Source of the DNA: Herbiconiux gentiana
GTDB taxonomy: Bacteria > Actinomycetota > Actinomycetes > Actinomycetales > Microbacteriaceae
Length of the DNA stretch: 64,000 nt
Reading direction: 5' to 3'
Assembly: GCF_024978135.1 (NCBI RefSeq)
Contig: NZ_JANTEZ010000002.1
Span: 620,001-684,000 of the forward strand
A program made the translations under genes and the position numbers. Positions 56,891 to 64,000 of this stretch are shown piece by piece; position 1 is the first letter of the stretch; each line of letters starts with the position of its first letter. The notes below the pieces were generated by a model. The model made no database searches, was not told the DNA's origin, and worked only from the letters and a program-made list of their open reading frames with translations.

Positions 56891-58030
56891 TCAGCGCAGC
56901 GTCGCGAGGGACGCCAGGGTCGCCTCGAGCGCCTGCACGGCGGTGCCGAGGTCGGCGGCCGTCACGTCGTGGCCGAAGGCGAAGCGCACGGCCGTGCGGG
57001 CGACGGCCGGGTCGAGTCCGATGGCCAGCAGCACGGGAGACGGCTCGTCGCTGCCGGCCGCGCAGGCCGATCCGCTCGAGACGGTCACCCCGCGTTCCTC
57101 GAGGCCGAGCAGCACCGCCTCGCCGGCCGTGCCCGGGAAGCAGAACGAGGCGATCGAGGGCAGGCGGGCATCCGGATGCCCGGTCAGCACCGCCCCGTCG
57201 ACCCGCCGCAGCACCTCGCCGACGAACTCGTCGCGGAGCGCTGTGGCGCGCGCGGCCGCCGCGACCCGACCCGGCTCGGCGAGCTCGACGGCGCGCGCCA
57301 GCCCGACCGCGAAGGCCACGTTCTCGGTGCCGGAGCGGCGACCGCGCTCCTGGCCGCCGCCGTGCAGCACCGGCTCGAGCGGGAGGCGACCGCGCACCGC
57401 CACCGCCCCGATGCCCTTGGGGGCACCGAGCTTGTGGCCCGAGATGCTCACGGCATCGGCGCCGAGCCGGTCGAGGCGCAGGTCGAGCCAGCCGGCGGCC
57501 TGCACCGCATCCGTGTGGAACAGCGCACCCCGGGCGTGCGCGATCGCCGCGAGCTCGGTCACGGGCTGCACCGTGCCGATCTCGTTGTTCGCGAGCATCA
57601 CCGTGGCGAGCGTGGTGTCGTCCCGCAGCGCGGCGGCGAACGCGGCGGGGTCGACCAGCCCCGCCGAGTCGACGGGCACGACCGTGACCTCGAAGCCGTG
57701 CAGCCTCCGCAGGTGGTCGACCGACTCGACGACCGCCGGATGCTCGATGGCACTCAGCACGACGTGCCGGCCCCGGGGGCTCCCGAGCGCGAGCCCCTTC
57801 ACCGCGAGGTTGGCGCCCTCGGTGCCGCCCGAGGTGAAGACGACGTCCGCCGCGCGGCAGCCGAACCACTCCGCCACCGTGGCCCGCGCCGCCCGCAGCG
57901 CCCGGGCCGCGGCATCGCCCAGGGCGTGATGGCTGGACGGGTTGCCGAACTCGCCGGTGAGGTACGGCCACATCGCCTCGAGCACTTCGCGCCGCACCGG
58001 CGTGGTGGCGGCGGCGTCGAGGTGGATCAC
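56891..58030 (-). CDS. Cysteine desulfurase (IscS/NifS-like)
   Basis: 379 residues, PLP enzyme moving sulfur from Cys to Fe-S clusters. Seen: IHLDAAATTPVRREVLEAMW, FTSGGTEGANLAVKGLALG, the PLP Lys in VSISGHKLGAPKGIGAV, and the active-site loop with Cys in SSGSACAAGSDEPSP. Fully intact. Its GTG overlaps nadC (GTGA), making it the last gene of the NAD operon; such nifS-type genes are commonly linked with nad genes to build the 4Fe-4S cluster of NadA (established context). Confidence 0.92.
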   Translation of the reverse strand: MIHLDAAATTPVRREVLEAMWPYLTGEFGNPSSHHALGDAAARALRAARATVAEWFGCRAADVVFTSGGTEGANLAVKGLALGSPRGRHVVLSAIEHPAVVESVDHLRRLHGFEVTVVPVDSAGLVDPAAFAAALRDDTTLATVMLANNEIGTVQPVTELAAIAHARGALFHTDAVQAAGWLDLRLDRLGADAVSISGHKLGAPKGIGAVAVRGRLPLEPVLHGGGQERGRRSGTENVAFAVGLARAVELAEPGRVAAAARATALRDEFVGEVLRRVDGAVLTGHPDARLPSIASFCFPGTAGEAVLLGLEERGVTVSSGSACAAGSDEPSPVLLAIGLDPAVARTAVRFAFGHDVTAADLGTAVQALEATLASLATLR

Positions 58031-58941
58031 GGGGTCTCGCGGTCGGTGTCGAGGGAGTGATCGACGTCGGTGTCGAGACCCGGGGCGGCGTCGAGGTCGA
58101 CGTCGAGACCGAAGTCGAGGGCGCGCACCGAGTGCGTGAGCGCCCCGACCGAGATCAGGTCGACCCCGGTGCGCGCGATGTCGGCGACGGTGTCGAGGGT
58201 CACCCCGCCGCTCGCGTCGACGAGGGCCCGCCCCGCCACCAGCGCGACCCCCGCGCGCAGCTCGTCGAGCGTGAAGTTGTCGAGCAGGATCGTGTCGACC
58301 CCGCCCGCGAGCACCGGCTCGATCTGGTCGATCCGGTCGACCTCGACCTCGAGGTGGGTGGTGTGCGAGAGCTGCGCCCGCACGGCGCGGATCGCAGCCG
58401 TGACGTCGCCTCCGTGCCGCTGCGCCAGCACCGCGAGGTGGTTGTCCTTCGCGAGCACCGCGTCCGAGAGCGAGAAGCGATGGTTGTGCCCGCCGCCCGC
58501 CCGCACGGCCGCCCGCTCGAGGGCGCGGAGGCCGGGCGTCGTCTTGCGGGTATCGACGATCCGCGCGCCGGTGCCGGCGACTGCAACGACGTAGCGGGCG
58601 GTCTCGGTGGCGATGGCGCTCATCCGCTGCACCAAGTTGAGGGCCACCCGCTCGGCCCGCAGGATGCCCCGCGCGGGCCCGTCGACCGTGGCCAGCACGG
58701 CGCCGGCGGCGAAGCGCTCCCCGTCGCGCACGAGCGGCACCGAGCGGATGCGCGGGTCGACCAGTCGCATCGTCGCCTCCCACACGGCGACCCCGCTGAA
58801 CACTCCCGGCTCCCGCGCCTCGAGTCGGGCGGTGACCCATGCCTCTTCGGGAATGAGCAGCTCGGAGGTGAGGTCGCCCCAGGGCGCGTCCTCGTTGAGT
58901 GCGCGGCCGACGACGTCGTCGATGATCTGGGTGGTGAGCAT
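58027..58941 (-). CDS. nadC: Nicotinate-nucleotide pyrophosphorylase (quinolinate PRTase)
   Basis: 304 residues converting quinolinate plus PRPP to NaMN. Seen: EDAPWGDLTSELLIPE, RAERVALNLVQRMSAIATET, the DTRKTTPGLRALERAAVRAG block (Arg/Lys/Thr of the PRPP/quinolinate site), GGGHNHRFSLSDAVLAKDNH, and LEVEVDRIDQ. The C-terminal ~35 residues are a degenerate Asp/Thr/Leu repeat (DFGLDVDLDAAPGLDTDVD) beyond the fold. ATG 58941 overlaps the nadB stop (ATGA), and its stop overlaps the desulfurase start. Confidence 0.95.
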   Translation of the reverse strand: MLTTQIIDDVVGRALNEDAPWGDLTSELLIPEEAWVTARLEAREPGVFSGVAVWEATMRLVDPRIRSVPLVRDGERFAAGAVLATVDGPARGILRAERVALNLVQRMSAIATETARYVVAVAGTGARIVDTRKTTPGLRALERAAVRAGGGHNHRFSLSDAVLAKDNHLAVLAQRHGGDVTAAIRAVRAQLSHTTHLEVEVDRIDQIEPVLAGGVDTILLDNFTLDELRAGVALVAGRALVDASGGVTLDTVADIARTGVDLISVGALTHSVRALDFGLDVDLDAAPGLDTDVDHSLDTDRETP

Positions 58942-60659
58942 CAGGCACCGACCTCTTCCCTCAGTCCGTGTGGGGTGGCGTATCGGGTGGACGGGTACGG
59001 GAAGTCGGCTCGCGCGTGAGCGCCGCGGGATTCCTCCCTGGCGAGCGCCGCGCTCACCACCACTCGGGCGAGCTGCAGCAGGTTCGCGGTCTCGAGCCGC
59101 CGCACGTCCGTGGCCCCGGACGTGTCGATGCTCCAGGACTCGAGCACCCTCTGCGCCTCGAGCAGACCCTCCGCCGTGCGGAGGAGACCGGCGTGCCGCC
59201 ACATCAGAGCCTGAAGTTCGGCGCGGGTTGGCTCGGTCGACGGCGCGGAGGGAGCGACATCCCCCGCCGGCGGCGACCAGGCCGCCGAGCGCATGCCACG
59301 GACGGAATGGAACTCGGCGCGCAGCGCGGCGGCGGCCCGATGCGCGAACACGAGGCCTTCGAGCAGGGAGTTCGACGCGAGGCGGTTGGCGCCGTGCACC
59401 CCCGTGCAGGCCGCCTCGCCGACCGCGACGAGACCGGGGAGCGAGGTGCGGCCGTCGTGGTCGGTGGCGATGCCGCCCATCCAGTAGTGGGCGGCGGGGG
59501 CGACGGGCACGGGCTCGCGGGCGAGGTCGTAGCCGGCCGCGCGGCAGGCCGCCGTGACCGTCGGGAAGCGCGCCTCGACGTCATCGACGCCGGTCGCGTC
59601 GAGCAGCACGGGGGCGCCGGTGGCGAGCATCTCGGTGGCGATGGCCCGGGCCACGACGTCGCGCGGGGCGAGCTCGGCGAGCGGATGCGCGTGCACGAGG
59701 AACCGCGCCCCGTCGACGTTGCGCAGCACGGCGCCGTCCCCCCGCACCGCCTCCGACACCAACGCCATCGCGACCCCCGCCGCCCCCGACCCCACCCCCG
59801 CCGGCGCGCCCACGCCCGGCGTCGACCCCACCCCCGCGGGCGGGCCGGGCACGGCGAGCGCCGTCGGGTGGAACTGCACGAACTCCACATCGGCCAGCAC
59901 CGCCCCGGCCCGCAGTGCCGCGGCGACGCCGTCCCCCGTCGAGACCGCCGGATTCGTCGTGAACGGGTACAGCTGCCCGACCCCACCGCTCGCCAGAACG
60001 ACCGCGTCGGCCCACACCTCCTCGAACGCGCCGTCGCGCATCACCCGCACTCCGACGACCCGGGCGTCCGACCCCGTGCCGCTCGGGCCGTCCGTCAGCA
60101 GCTCCACCAGCATCGTCTGCTCGAGCACCCTTACCGCCTGCGCCCGAACTGCCGCCACGAGCGCCGTCTCCACCGCCAGCCCCGTCGCGTCCCCACCCGC
60201 GTGCAGGATGCGGCGCCGCGAGTGCGCCCCCTCCAGCCCCGCGTCGAAGTCCCCGGCGGCCCGGTCGAACCCGACGCCCCACGCGATCAGGTCCCGGATG
60301 CGCGCCGGCCCCTCCTCGCACAGCACCCGCACCGCCTCCGGGTCGCCGAGCCCGGCGCCGGCCGCCAGCGTGTCGGCGACGTGCGACTCCACGGAGTCGC
60401 CCGGCATCACGGCCGCCGCGATCCCGCCCTGGGCGTACCGGGTGCTCCCATCCTCGACTGCGCCCTTGGTCACGACGACGACCTCGGCGACGTCCGCCAG
60501 TTCGAGCGCCGTCACCAGGCCGGCGACACCGCTGCCCACGACGATCACCCGCGGACGACGACCGGCCGCGAAGCCGGAGAGAAGCGCCCCCGCGCGAGCC
60601 GTCGTCATGGCTTCGCCGCGAGCATCCGCTCGAGCGCCACCCGCGCGAGCCGTCGTCAT
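58941..60659 (-). CDS. nadB: L-aspartate oxidase
   Basis: 572 residues from ATG 60659. FAD enzyme oxidising L-Asp to iminoaspartate. Seen: FAD site VIVVGSGVAGLVTALELAD, STRYAQGGIAAAVMPGDS, HSRRRILHAGGDATG, VQFHPTAL and GLVAVGEAACTGVHGANRLA. Residues 1-17 (MTTARAGGARADARGEA) repeat the start: a 51-bp in-frame duplication places a second ATG at 60608 with the same MTTARAG context. ATG 60659 overlaps the nadA stop (ATGA); either may be used. A Pro/Gly/Val insert (about 265-290) lies in the FAD domain. Confidence 0.93.
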   Translation of the reverse strand: MTTARAGGARADARGEAMTTARAGALLSGFAAGRRPRVIVVGSGVAGLVTALELADVAEVVVVTKGAVEDGSTRYAQGGIAAAVMPGDSVESHVADTLAAGAGLGDPEAVRVLCEEGPARIRDLIAWGVGFDRAAGDFDAGLEGAHSRRRILHAGGDATGLAVETALVAAVRAQAVRVLEQTMLVELLTDGPSGTGSDARVVGVRVMRDGAFEEVWADAVVLASGGVGQLYPFTTNPAVSTGDGVAAALRAGAVLADVEFVQFHPTALAVPGPPAGVGSTPGVGAPAGVGSGAAGVAMALVSEAVRGDGAVLRNVDGARFLVHAHPLAELAPRDVVARAIATEMLATGAPVLLDATGVDDVEARFPTVTAACRAAGYDLAREPVPVAPAAHYWMGGIATDHDGRTSLPGLVAVGEAACTGVHGANRLASNSLLEGLVFAHRAAAALRAEFHSVRGMRSAAWSPPAGDVAPSAPSTEPTRAELQALMWRHAGLLRTAEGLLEAQRVLESWSIDTSGATDVRRLETANLLQLARVVVSAALAREESRGAHARADFPYPSTRYATPHGLREEVGA

Positions 60660-60702
60660 GGCTTCGCCGCGAGCATCCGCTCGAGCGCCACCCGCGCCGG
60701 CT
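60589..60702. repeat. 51-bp tandem duplication at the nadA/nadB junction
   Basis: Copy 1 is 60589-60639, copy 2 is 60640-60690, and similarity runs a few bases further. The unit contains the nadA stop and the nadB start, and 51 bp keeps the nadB frame. One copy is therefore coding and the other makes a 17-residue N-terminal extension. Confidence 0.85.
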
Positions 60703-62020
60703 CGGCCACGGCGGCCGGCACCGAGATCTGGTTCAGCACCACCCCGTCGACCAGCGACTCGAGCACCCACGCGAGATACCCCGGGTGGATGCGGTACATC
60801 GTCGAGCACGGGCAGATCACGTCGTCGAGGCAGAAGATCGTGTGCTGCGGGTACTCGTTCGCCAGCCGCTGCACGAGGTTGATCTCGGTGCCGATGGCGA
60901 AGGTCGAGCCGGCGGGCGCGGCCGCGATGGCCTTGACGATGTAGTCGGTCGAGCCGGCACCGTCGGCCGCGTCGACCACGGGCATGGGGCACTCCGGATG
61001 CACGATCACCCGCACCCCGGGATGCGACGCCCGGGCGCGGTCGATCTGCGCCACCGTGAAGCGCTTGTGCACCGAGCAGAATCCGTTCCAGAGGATGACC
61101 TGCGCCTCGACGAGCGAGTCCTCCGACTGCCCGCCGAGGGGCTTCCGCGGGTTCCAGATCGGCATCCGCTCGACGGGCACGCCCATCGCCTTCGCCGTGT
61201 TGCGACCCAAGTGCTGGTCGGGGAAGAAGAGCACGCGCTGCCCGCGCTCGAACGCCCACTCGAGCACCGTCGCCGCGTTCGACGAGGTGCAGACGATACC
61301 GCCGTTGCGGCCGCAGAAGCCCTTGAGGTCGGCGGCCGAGTTCATGTAGGTGACCGGGATGATCGGCACGCGGCCGTCGGCGTCGGGTTCGGTGCCGTAG
61401 AGCTCGGTCAGCTCCGCCCAGGCCTCTTCGACCGAGTCGATGTCGGCCATGTCGGCCATCGAGCAGCCGGCGGCGAGGTTCGGCAGGATGACCGCCTGCT
61501 CCGGCCGCGCGAGGATGTCGGCGGTCTCGGCCATGAAGTGCACGCCGCAGAAGACGATGGCGCGAGCATCCGGCCTGGTCTTCGCGGCGTTCGCCAGCTG
61601 GTATGAGTCGCCCACGAAATCGGCGTACTGCACCACCTCGTCGCGCTGGTAGAAGTGGCCGAGCACGACGACGTCGGCGCCGAGGGTCTCTTTGGCACGA
61701 CGGATGCGCGTGTCGAGCTCGCTCTTCGCGGCCGTCGTGTACTCCTCCGGGAGCCGGCCCTGCCGGGGCGCCTCCGCGGGGAGCGGGTCGGCCATCGAGG
61801 CGCCGGGGCCGTAGGAGGGGGGCCGGAGGTCGAAGACCCAGGGGCCCTCGGCGAGCTCGGGGGCGCAGGTGCTGGCGGCGGCGCCCGGCGCGGAGGGGGT
61901 GCCGGCGGTGATCAGCTGGACCTCGTCGTCGACGGAGAGGGTTCGGGTGATCGCGGGCGCTGCGGTGGTCACGGGCGCGGCTTTCGTCGTGGGTGCTGCC
62001 GAGGGCGCGGCGGTGTTCAT
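60656..62020 (-). CDS. nadA: Quinolinate synthase A
   Basis: 454 residues joining iminoaspartate and DHAP into quinolinate with a 4Fe-4S cluster. Cluster Cys: VFCGVHFMAETADIL, GGIVCTSSNAAT, and DDVICPCSTMYR, all present. Other blocks: VLGHFYQRDEVVQYADFVGD and IIPVTYMNSAADLKGFCG. The first ~100 residues are Ala/Thr/Pro-rich and not part of the fold, so the functional start could be later. ATG 62020 overlaps the NrtR-like stop (ATGA). Sulfur for the cluster probably comes from the desulfurase at the end of the operon. Confidence 0.95.
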   Translation of the reverse strand: MNTAAPSAAPTTKAAPVTTAAPAITRTLSVDDEVQLITAGTPSAPGAAASTCAPELAEGPWVFDLRPPSYGPGASMADPLPAEAPRQGRLPEEYTTAAKSELDTRIRRAKETLGADVVVLGHFYQRDEVVQYADFVGDSYQLANAAKTRPDARAIVFCGVHFMAETADILARPEQAVILPNLAAGCSMADMADIDSVEEAWAELTELYGTEPDADGRVPIIPVTYMNSAADLKGFCGRNGGIVCTSSNAATVLEWAFERGQRVLFFPDQHLGRNTAKAMGVPVERMPIWNPRKPLGGQSEDSLVEAQVILWNGFCSVHKRFTVAQIDRARASHPGVRVIVHPECPMPVVDAADGAGSTDYIVKAIAAAPAGSTFAIGTEINLVQRLANEYPQHTIFCLDDVICPCSTMYRIHPGYLAWVLESLVDGVVLNQISVPAAVAEPARVALERMLAAKP

Positions 62021-62739
62021 GGGCGCGGCTTTCTGGGGAGGCGGTCGAGCGGCCCGCGATCGACGGGCGGCACCTGGGTGTTGTAGCGGTAGAGGCGCGG
62101 GGGGCGGTAACTCGTGCCGAGCACCCGCTTGCCGGTGGGCACGACCGAGTTCGACGATTCGATCTGCCGGCGGAAGTTCGCCGGGTCGAGCGAGCGCCCG
62201 AGCACCGCCTCGTGCACCTCGCGCAGTTCGGCGAGGGTGAAGGTGTCGCCGAGGAAGGCGTGCGCGATGCGGCTGTACTCCACCTTGTTGCGCAGGCGCC
62301 AGAGGGCGTACTCGATGATCACGTCGTGGTCGAAGGCGAGGTCGGGCAGGTCGTCGACCGAGAACCAGCTGACGTTCTCGGGGTTGGCGCCGACGCTCGA
62401 GGCCACCTCGTCGGAGCTCACCAGCGCCCAGTAGACGATGGAGACGACGCGGTCCTTCGCGCCCTCGGGCGAGCGGTCGAGGGTGCCGAAGGCGTAGAGC
62501 TGCTCGAGGTAGCCGGGTTCGAGGGCGGTGGTGTCGCCGAGGGTGCGGGCGGCGGCGTCCTCGAGATCCTCGTCGATCGTCAGGGGACCGCCGGGCAGCG
62601 CCCAGTCGCCCTCGTAGGGCGGACGGATGCGCCGCACCAGCGGCAGCCAGAGCCCGGGTGCCGCGTCGGGCTGGTCGGGCCGCAGCGCGAAGATCACCGT
62701 CGACACGGCCAGCGCGATGCCCTCCGGATGCCCGCCCAC
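62017..62739 (-). CDS. NrtR-like Nudix-winged-helix regulator of NAD genes
   Basis: 240 residues. The Nudix-like N-terminal domain shows GDWALPGGPLTIDEDLEDAA, but the REUxEE part reads AARTLGDTTAL, so metal-binding Glu residues are missing and it should not hydrolyse. The C-terminal winged helix has FTLAELREVHEAVLGRSLDP and ANFRRQIES, then RPPRLYRYN: the NrtR pattern. NrtR family regulators repress nad genes and sense ADP-ribose. It is first in the operon with nadABC, as expected for autoregulation. GTG 62739 has GGGAGG close upstream. Confidence 0.85.
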   Translation of the reverse strand: MGGHPEGIALAVSTVIFALRPDQPDAAPGLWLPLVRRIRPPYEGDWALPGGPLTIDEDLEDAAARTLGDTTALEPGYLEQLYAFGTLDRSPEGAKDRVVSIVYWALVSSDEVASSVGANPENVSWFSVDDLPDLAFDHDVIIEYALWRLRNKVEYSRIAHAFLGDTFTLAELREVHEAVLGRSLDPANFRRQIESSNSVVPTGKRVLGTSYRPPRLYRYNTQVPPVDRGPLDRLPRKPRP

Positions 62740-62755
62740 GACGCCTCCCGCTCCG

Positions 62756-62822
62756 CGACCACCACCGGCCGCCTCCCGCGGCCACCACCGGCCGCCCTCG
62801 CGACCACCACCGGCCGCCCTCG
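62756..62822. repeat. 22-23-bp tandem repeat in leader of the NAD operon
   Basis: Three near-identical units starting at 62756, 62779 and 62801 share CCACCACCGGCCGCC; a fourth is degenerate. They occupy the region upstream of the NrtR-like gene between 62740 and 62830. Confidence 0.7.
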
Positions 62823-62900
62823 CGGCCGCCTCCGACCGCCCTAAAGGTAGCTCTGACTATAACCCTTAAGGTTCCCCCAACCCAAACCCTGCCGCACTGC

Positions 62901-62934
62901 TAACCTGCAATAACGCCCCCGTTATTGCAGGTTA
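62901..62934. promoter_or_regulatory. Perfect palindrome with 15-bp arms
   Basis: TAACCTGCAATAACG (62901-62915) and CGTTATTGCAGGTTA (62920-62934) are exact inverted repeats with a CCCC loop. The A/T-rich arms stand out in GC-rich DNA. It lies 50 bp upstream of the Fic gene and ~160 bp upstream of the NAD operon start. Probable operator of one or both; which regulator binds is not known. Confidence 0.75.
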
Positions 62935-62983
62935 AGCCTGCTAAGCTCATCTACCGACGCCACTATCTCGGCTTGGAGGGATC

Positions 62984-64000
62984 ATGGACTGGCCTCCGCA
63001 CCGCCGCCGCACCGTCCCGTGGGCCCAGCGTCGTTGCGCCGGCACCCGCGCCGACCGCATGCTCTCCGAGGTGACGGTGGCGATTCCCCCGTCGATCGCG
63101 ACGCTCGAGATCCCAGGCGGAGCGACCACCCTCGAGATCGAGGCGCTCGACGCGATCGCCCGCCTCGATCAGGCATCAGACGGGCAGACCGTCGGCGCTC
63201 TCGGCATGATGCTCATAAGGCTCGAGTCGGTCGCCTCGTCGAAGATCGAGCACCTCGAGGCCGGTGTCGGGGACTACGCCCGGGCCATGGCGGGAAGCCG
63301 GGCGAACGAGTCGGCGACGGCGATGGTCGCGGCGTCGGCGGCCATCCACGACCTCGTCTCTTCGGTCGAGCCGGGAGGTCGCTTCACGGTCGATCGCATC
63401 CTCACCGCGCACCGGGCGCTCATGATCGACGATCCGGGCGAGCGCAGCTACGCCGGACGGTTCCGCGACGTGCAGAACTGGATCGGGGGCAGCGATCACT
63501 CCCCCCGCGACGCACTCTTCGTCCCTCCCCCGCCCGAGCTCGTCGCCCCCTTGATGGACGATCTCCTCGCCTTCGCGCACCGAGACGACCTGCCGCCCCT
63601 GCTGCAGGCCGCCGTCGTGCACGCCCAGTTCGAGTCGATCCACCCGTTCACCGACGGCAACGGACGCATCGGGCGCGCCCTGATCCAGGCGGTGCTGCGC
63701 CGTCGGGGCAACGCCCGCACGGTCGTCGTGCCGATCGCCTCGGCCCTGGCGGCCAATCGCGACCGCTACTACGGCCTGCTCACCTCCTACCGCGACGGCG
63801 ACGTCCGGCCGATCGCCGACGGCATCGCCACCGCCGCCCGCATCGCGGCCGACGCCTGCCTTCCGCTGCCCCAGCGGCTGAACGACCTCTCGCGGGAGTG
63901 GCGCGCGACCACGGGGTTCCGGCGGGGCTCGGCCGCCGACGCCCTCCTCGACCTGCTGCCCGCCCGCCCCGTCGTGACGGCGGGAACCGTGGAAGAGGAG
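62984..64000 (+). CDS. Fic family protein, 3' end outside window
   Basis: At least 339 residues, cut by the window end. The Fic active site HPFTDGNGRIGR (His and the Gly-Asn-Gly-Arg anion site) is intact, so AMPylation or related nucleotide transfer is likely. The N-terminal inhibitory helix motif is present as SSKIEHLEA (S-x-x-x-E), fitting self-inhibited class II enzymes. The N-terminal Fic_N-like domain occupies about 20-100. After residue ~280 a helical region begins that in relatives carries a winged-helix domain. ATG 62984 is preceded by GGAGGG. The palindrome upstream suggests autoregulation. Confidence 0.9.
   Translation, partial: MDWPPHRRRTVPWAQRRCAGTRADRMLSEVTVAIPPSIATLEIPGGATTLEIEALDAIARLDQASDGQTVGALGMMLIRLESVASSKIEHLEAGVGDYARAMAGSRANESATAMVAASAAIHDLVSSVEPGGRFTVDRILTAHRALMIDDPGERSYAGRFRDVQNWIGGSDHSPRDALFVPPPPELVAPLMDDLLAFAHRDDLPPLLQAAVVHAQFESIHPFTDGNGRIGRALIQAVLRRRGNARTVVVPIASALAANRDRYYGLLTSYRDGDVRPIADGIATAARIAADACLPLPQRLNDLSREWRATTGFRRGSAADALLDLLPARPVVTAGTVEEE

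Noticed and set aside
62846-62864. Possible NrtR box GGTAGCTCTGACTATAACC upstream of the NAD operon
   Set aside because: Outer three base pairs match, but the inner positions do not form an inverted repeat, so it is not supported as a site. It overlaps a plausible -10 (TATAGT on the minus strand).

Overview
The window is dense, high-GC DNA (roughly 70% GC by eye) with short intergenic gaps, many GTG starts, many ATGA/GTGA stop-start overlaps and many apparently leaderless genes. Together with an LAXTG-type (class E) sortase signal, a bifunctional PutA and DUF3054, DUF222-HNH and YhgE/Pip proteins, this points to an actinomycete, most likely Microbacteriaceae (inference). It looks chromosomal. 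I see no rRNA, tRNA, CRISPR array, integrase, transposase or prophage.

Layout. 1-4.6 kb: truncated DUF1345 membrane protein, MOSC protein, PepSY protein followed by an OmpR-type two-component system, and an unknown protein. 4.7-8 kb: DUF222-HNH protein, exported glycine-rich repeat protein, small membrane protein. 8-15.7 kb: a five-gene peptide/nickel-type ABC importer operon ending in a Xaa-Pro aminopeptidase, divergent from an Lrp/AsnC regulator. 15.7-20.7 kb: small N-acetylglutamate-synthase-like protein, PutA, divergent LysR regulator. 20.8-24.5 kb: TetR regulator, degenerate ABC ATPase and YhgE/Pip membrane protein in one operon behind a perfect palindromic operator. 24.5-28.5 kb: membrane molybdopterin oxidoreductase, DUF3054, MBL hydrolase and two small unknowns. 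28.5-34.6 kb: GAPDH, GlxA-type regulator, EamA exporter, TrmH methyltransferase, CorA, SAM methyltransferase. 34.6-39.3 kb: Nramp Mn transporter with an operator over its start, beta-propeller lactonase, HTH/PIN toxin-antitoxin pair, YbjQ, PPOX protein. 39.4-45.9 kb: sortase-anchored SGNH hydrolase, AsnC regulator with divergent aminotransferase and YitT, a candidate small RNA, DUF3800, a repeat with two DnaA boxes, SseB, DtxR/MntR regulator.

45.9-55.9 kb holds the most distinctive locus: a flavin reductase and an FMN reductase, an orphan substrate-binding lipoprotein behind a structured 402-bp intergenic region, an MFS transporter, a GntR/UTRA regulator, an NtaA-type and a RutA-type flavin monooxygenase, a very divergent 556-residue asparaginase-like protein, and an AraC regulator. 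The parts form a plausible but unassigned oxidative pathway for a nitrogen-containing compound: import, two FMNH2-dependent oxygenations, then amide cleavage. No rutB-E or other recognised pyrimidine gene is nearby.

55.9-62.7 kb: pyridoxal kinase, then an NAD de novo operon (NrtR-like regulator, nadA, nadB, nadC, cysteine desulfurase) with stop-start overlaps throughout. The window ends in a Fic protein behind a 15-bp-arm palindrome. Three sequence-level patterns run through the window: short tandem duplications over stop codons (five genes), leaderless start architecture (14 genes), and strong excess of the heptamer GCATCCG/CGGATGC.
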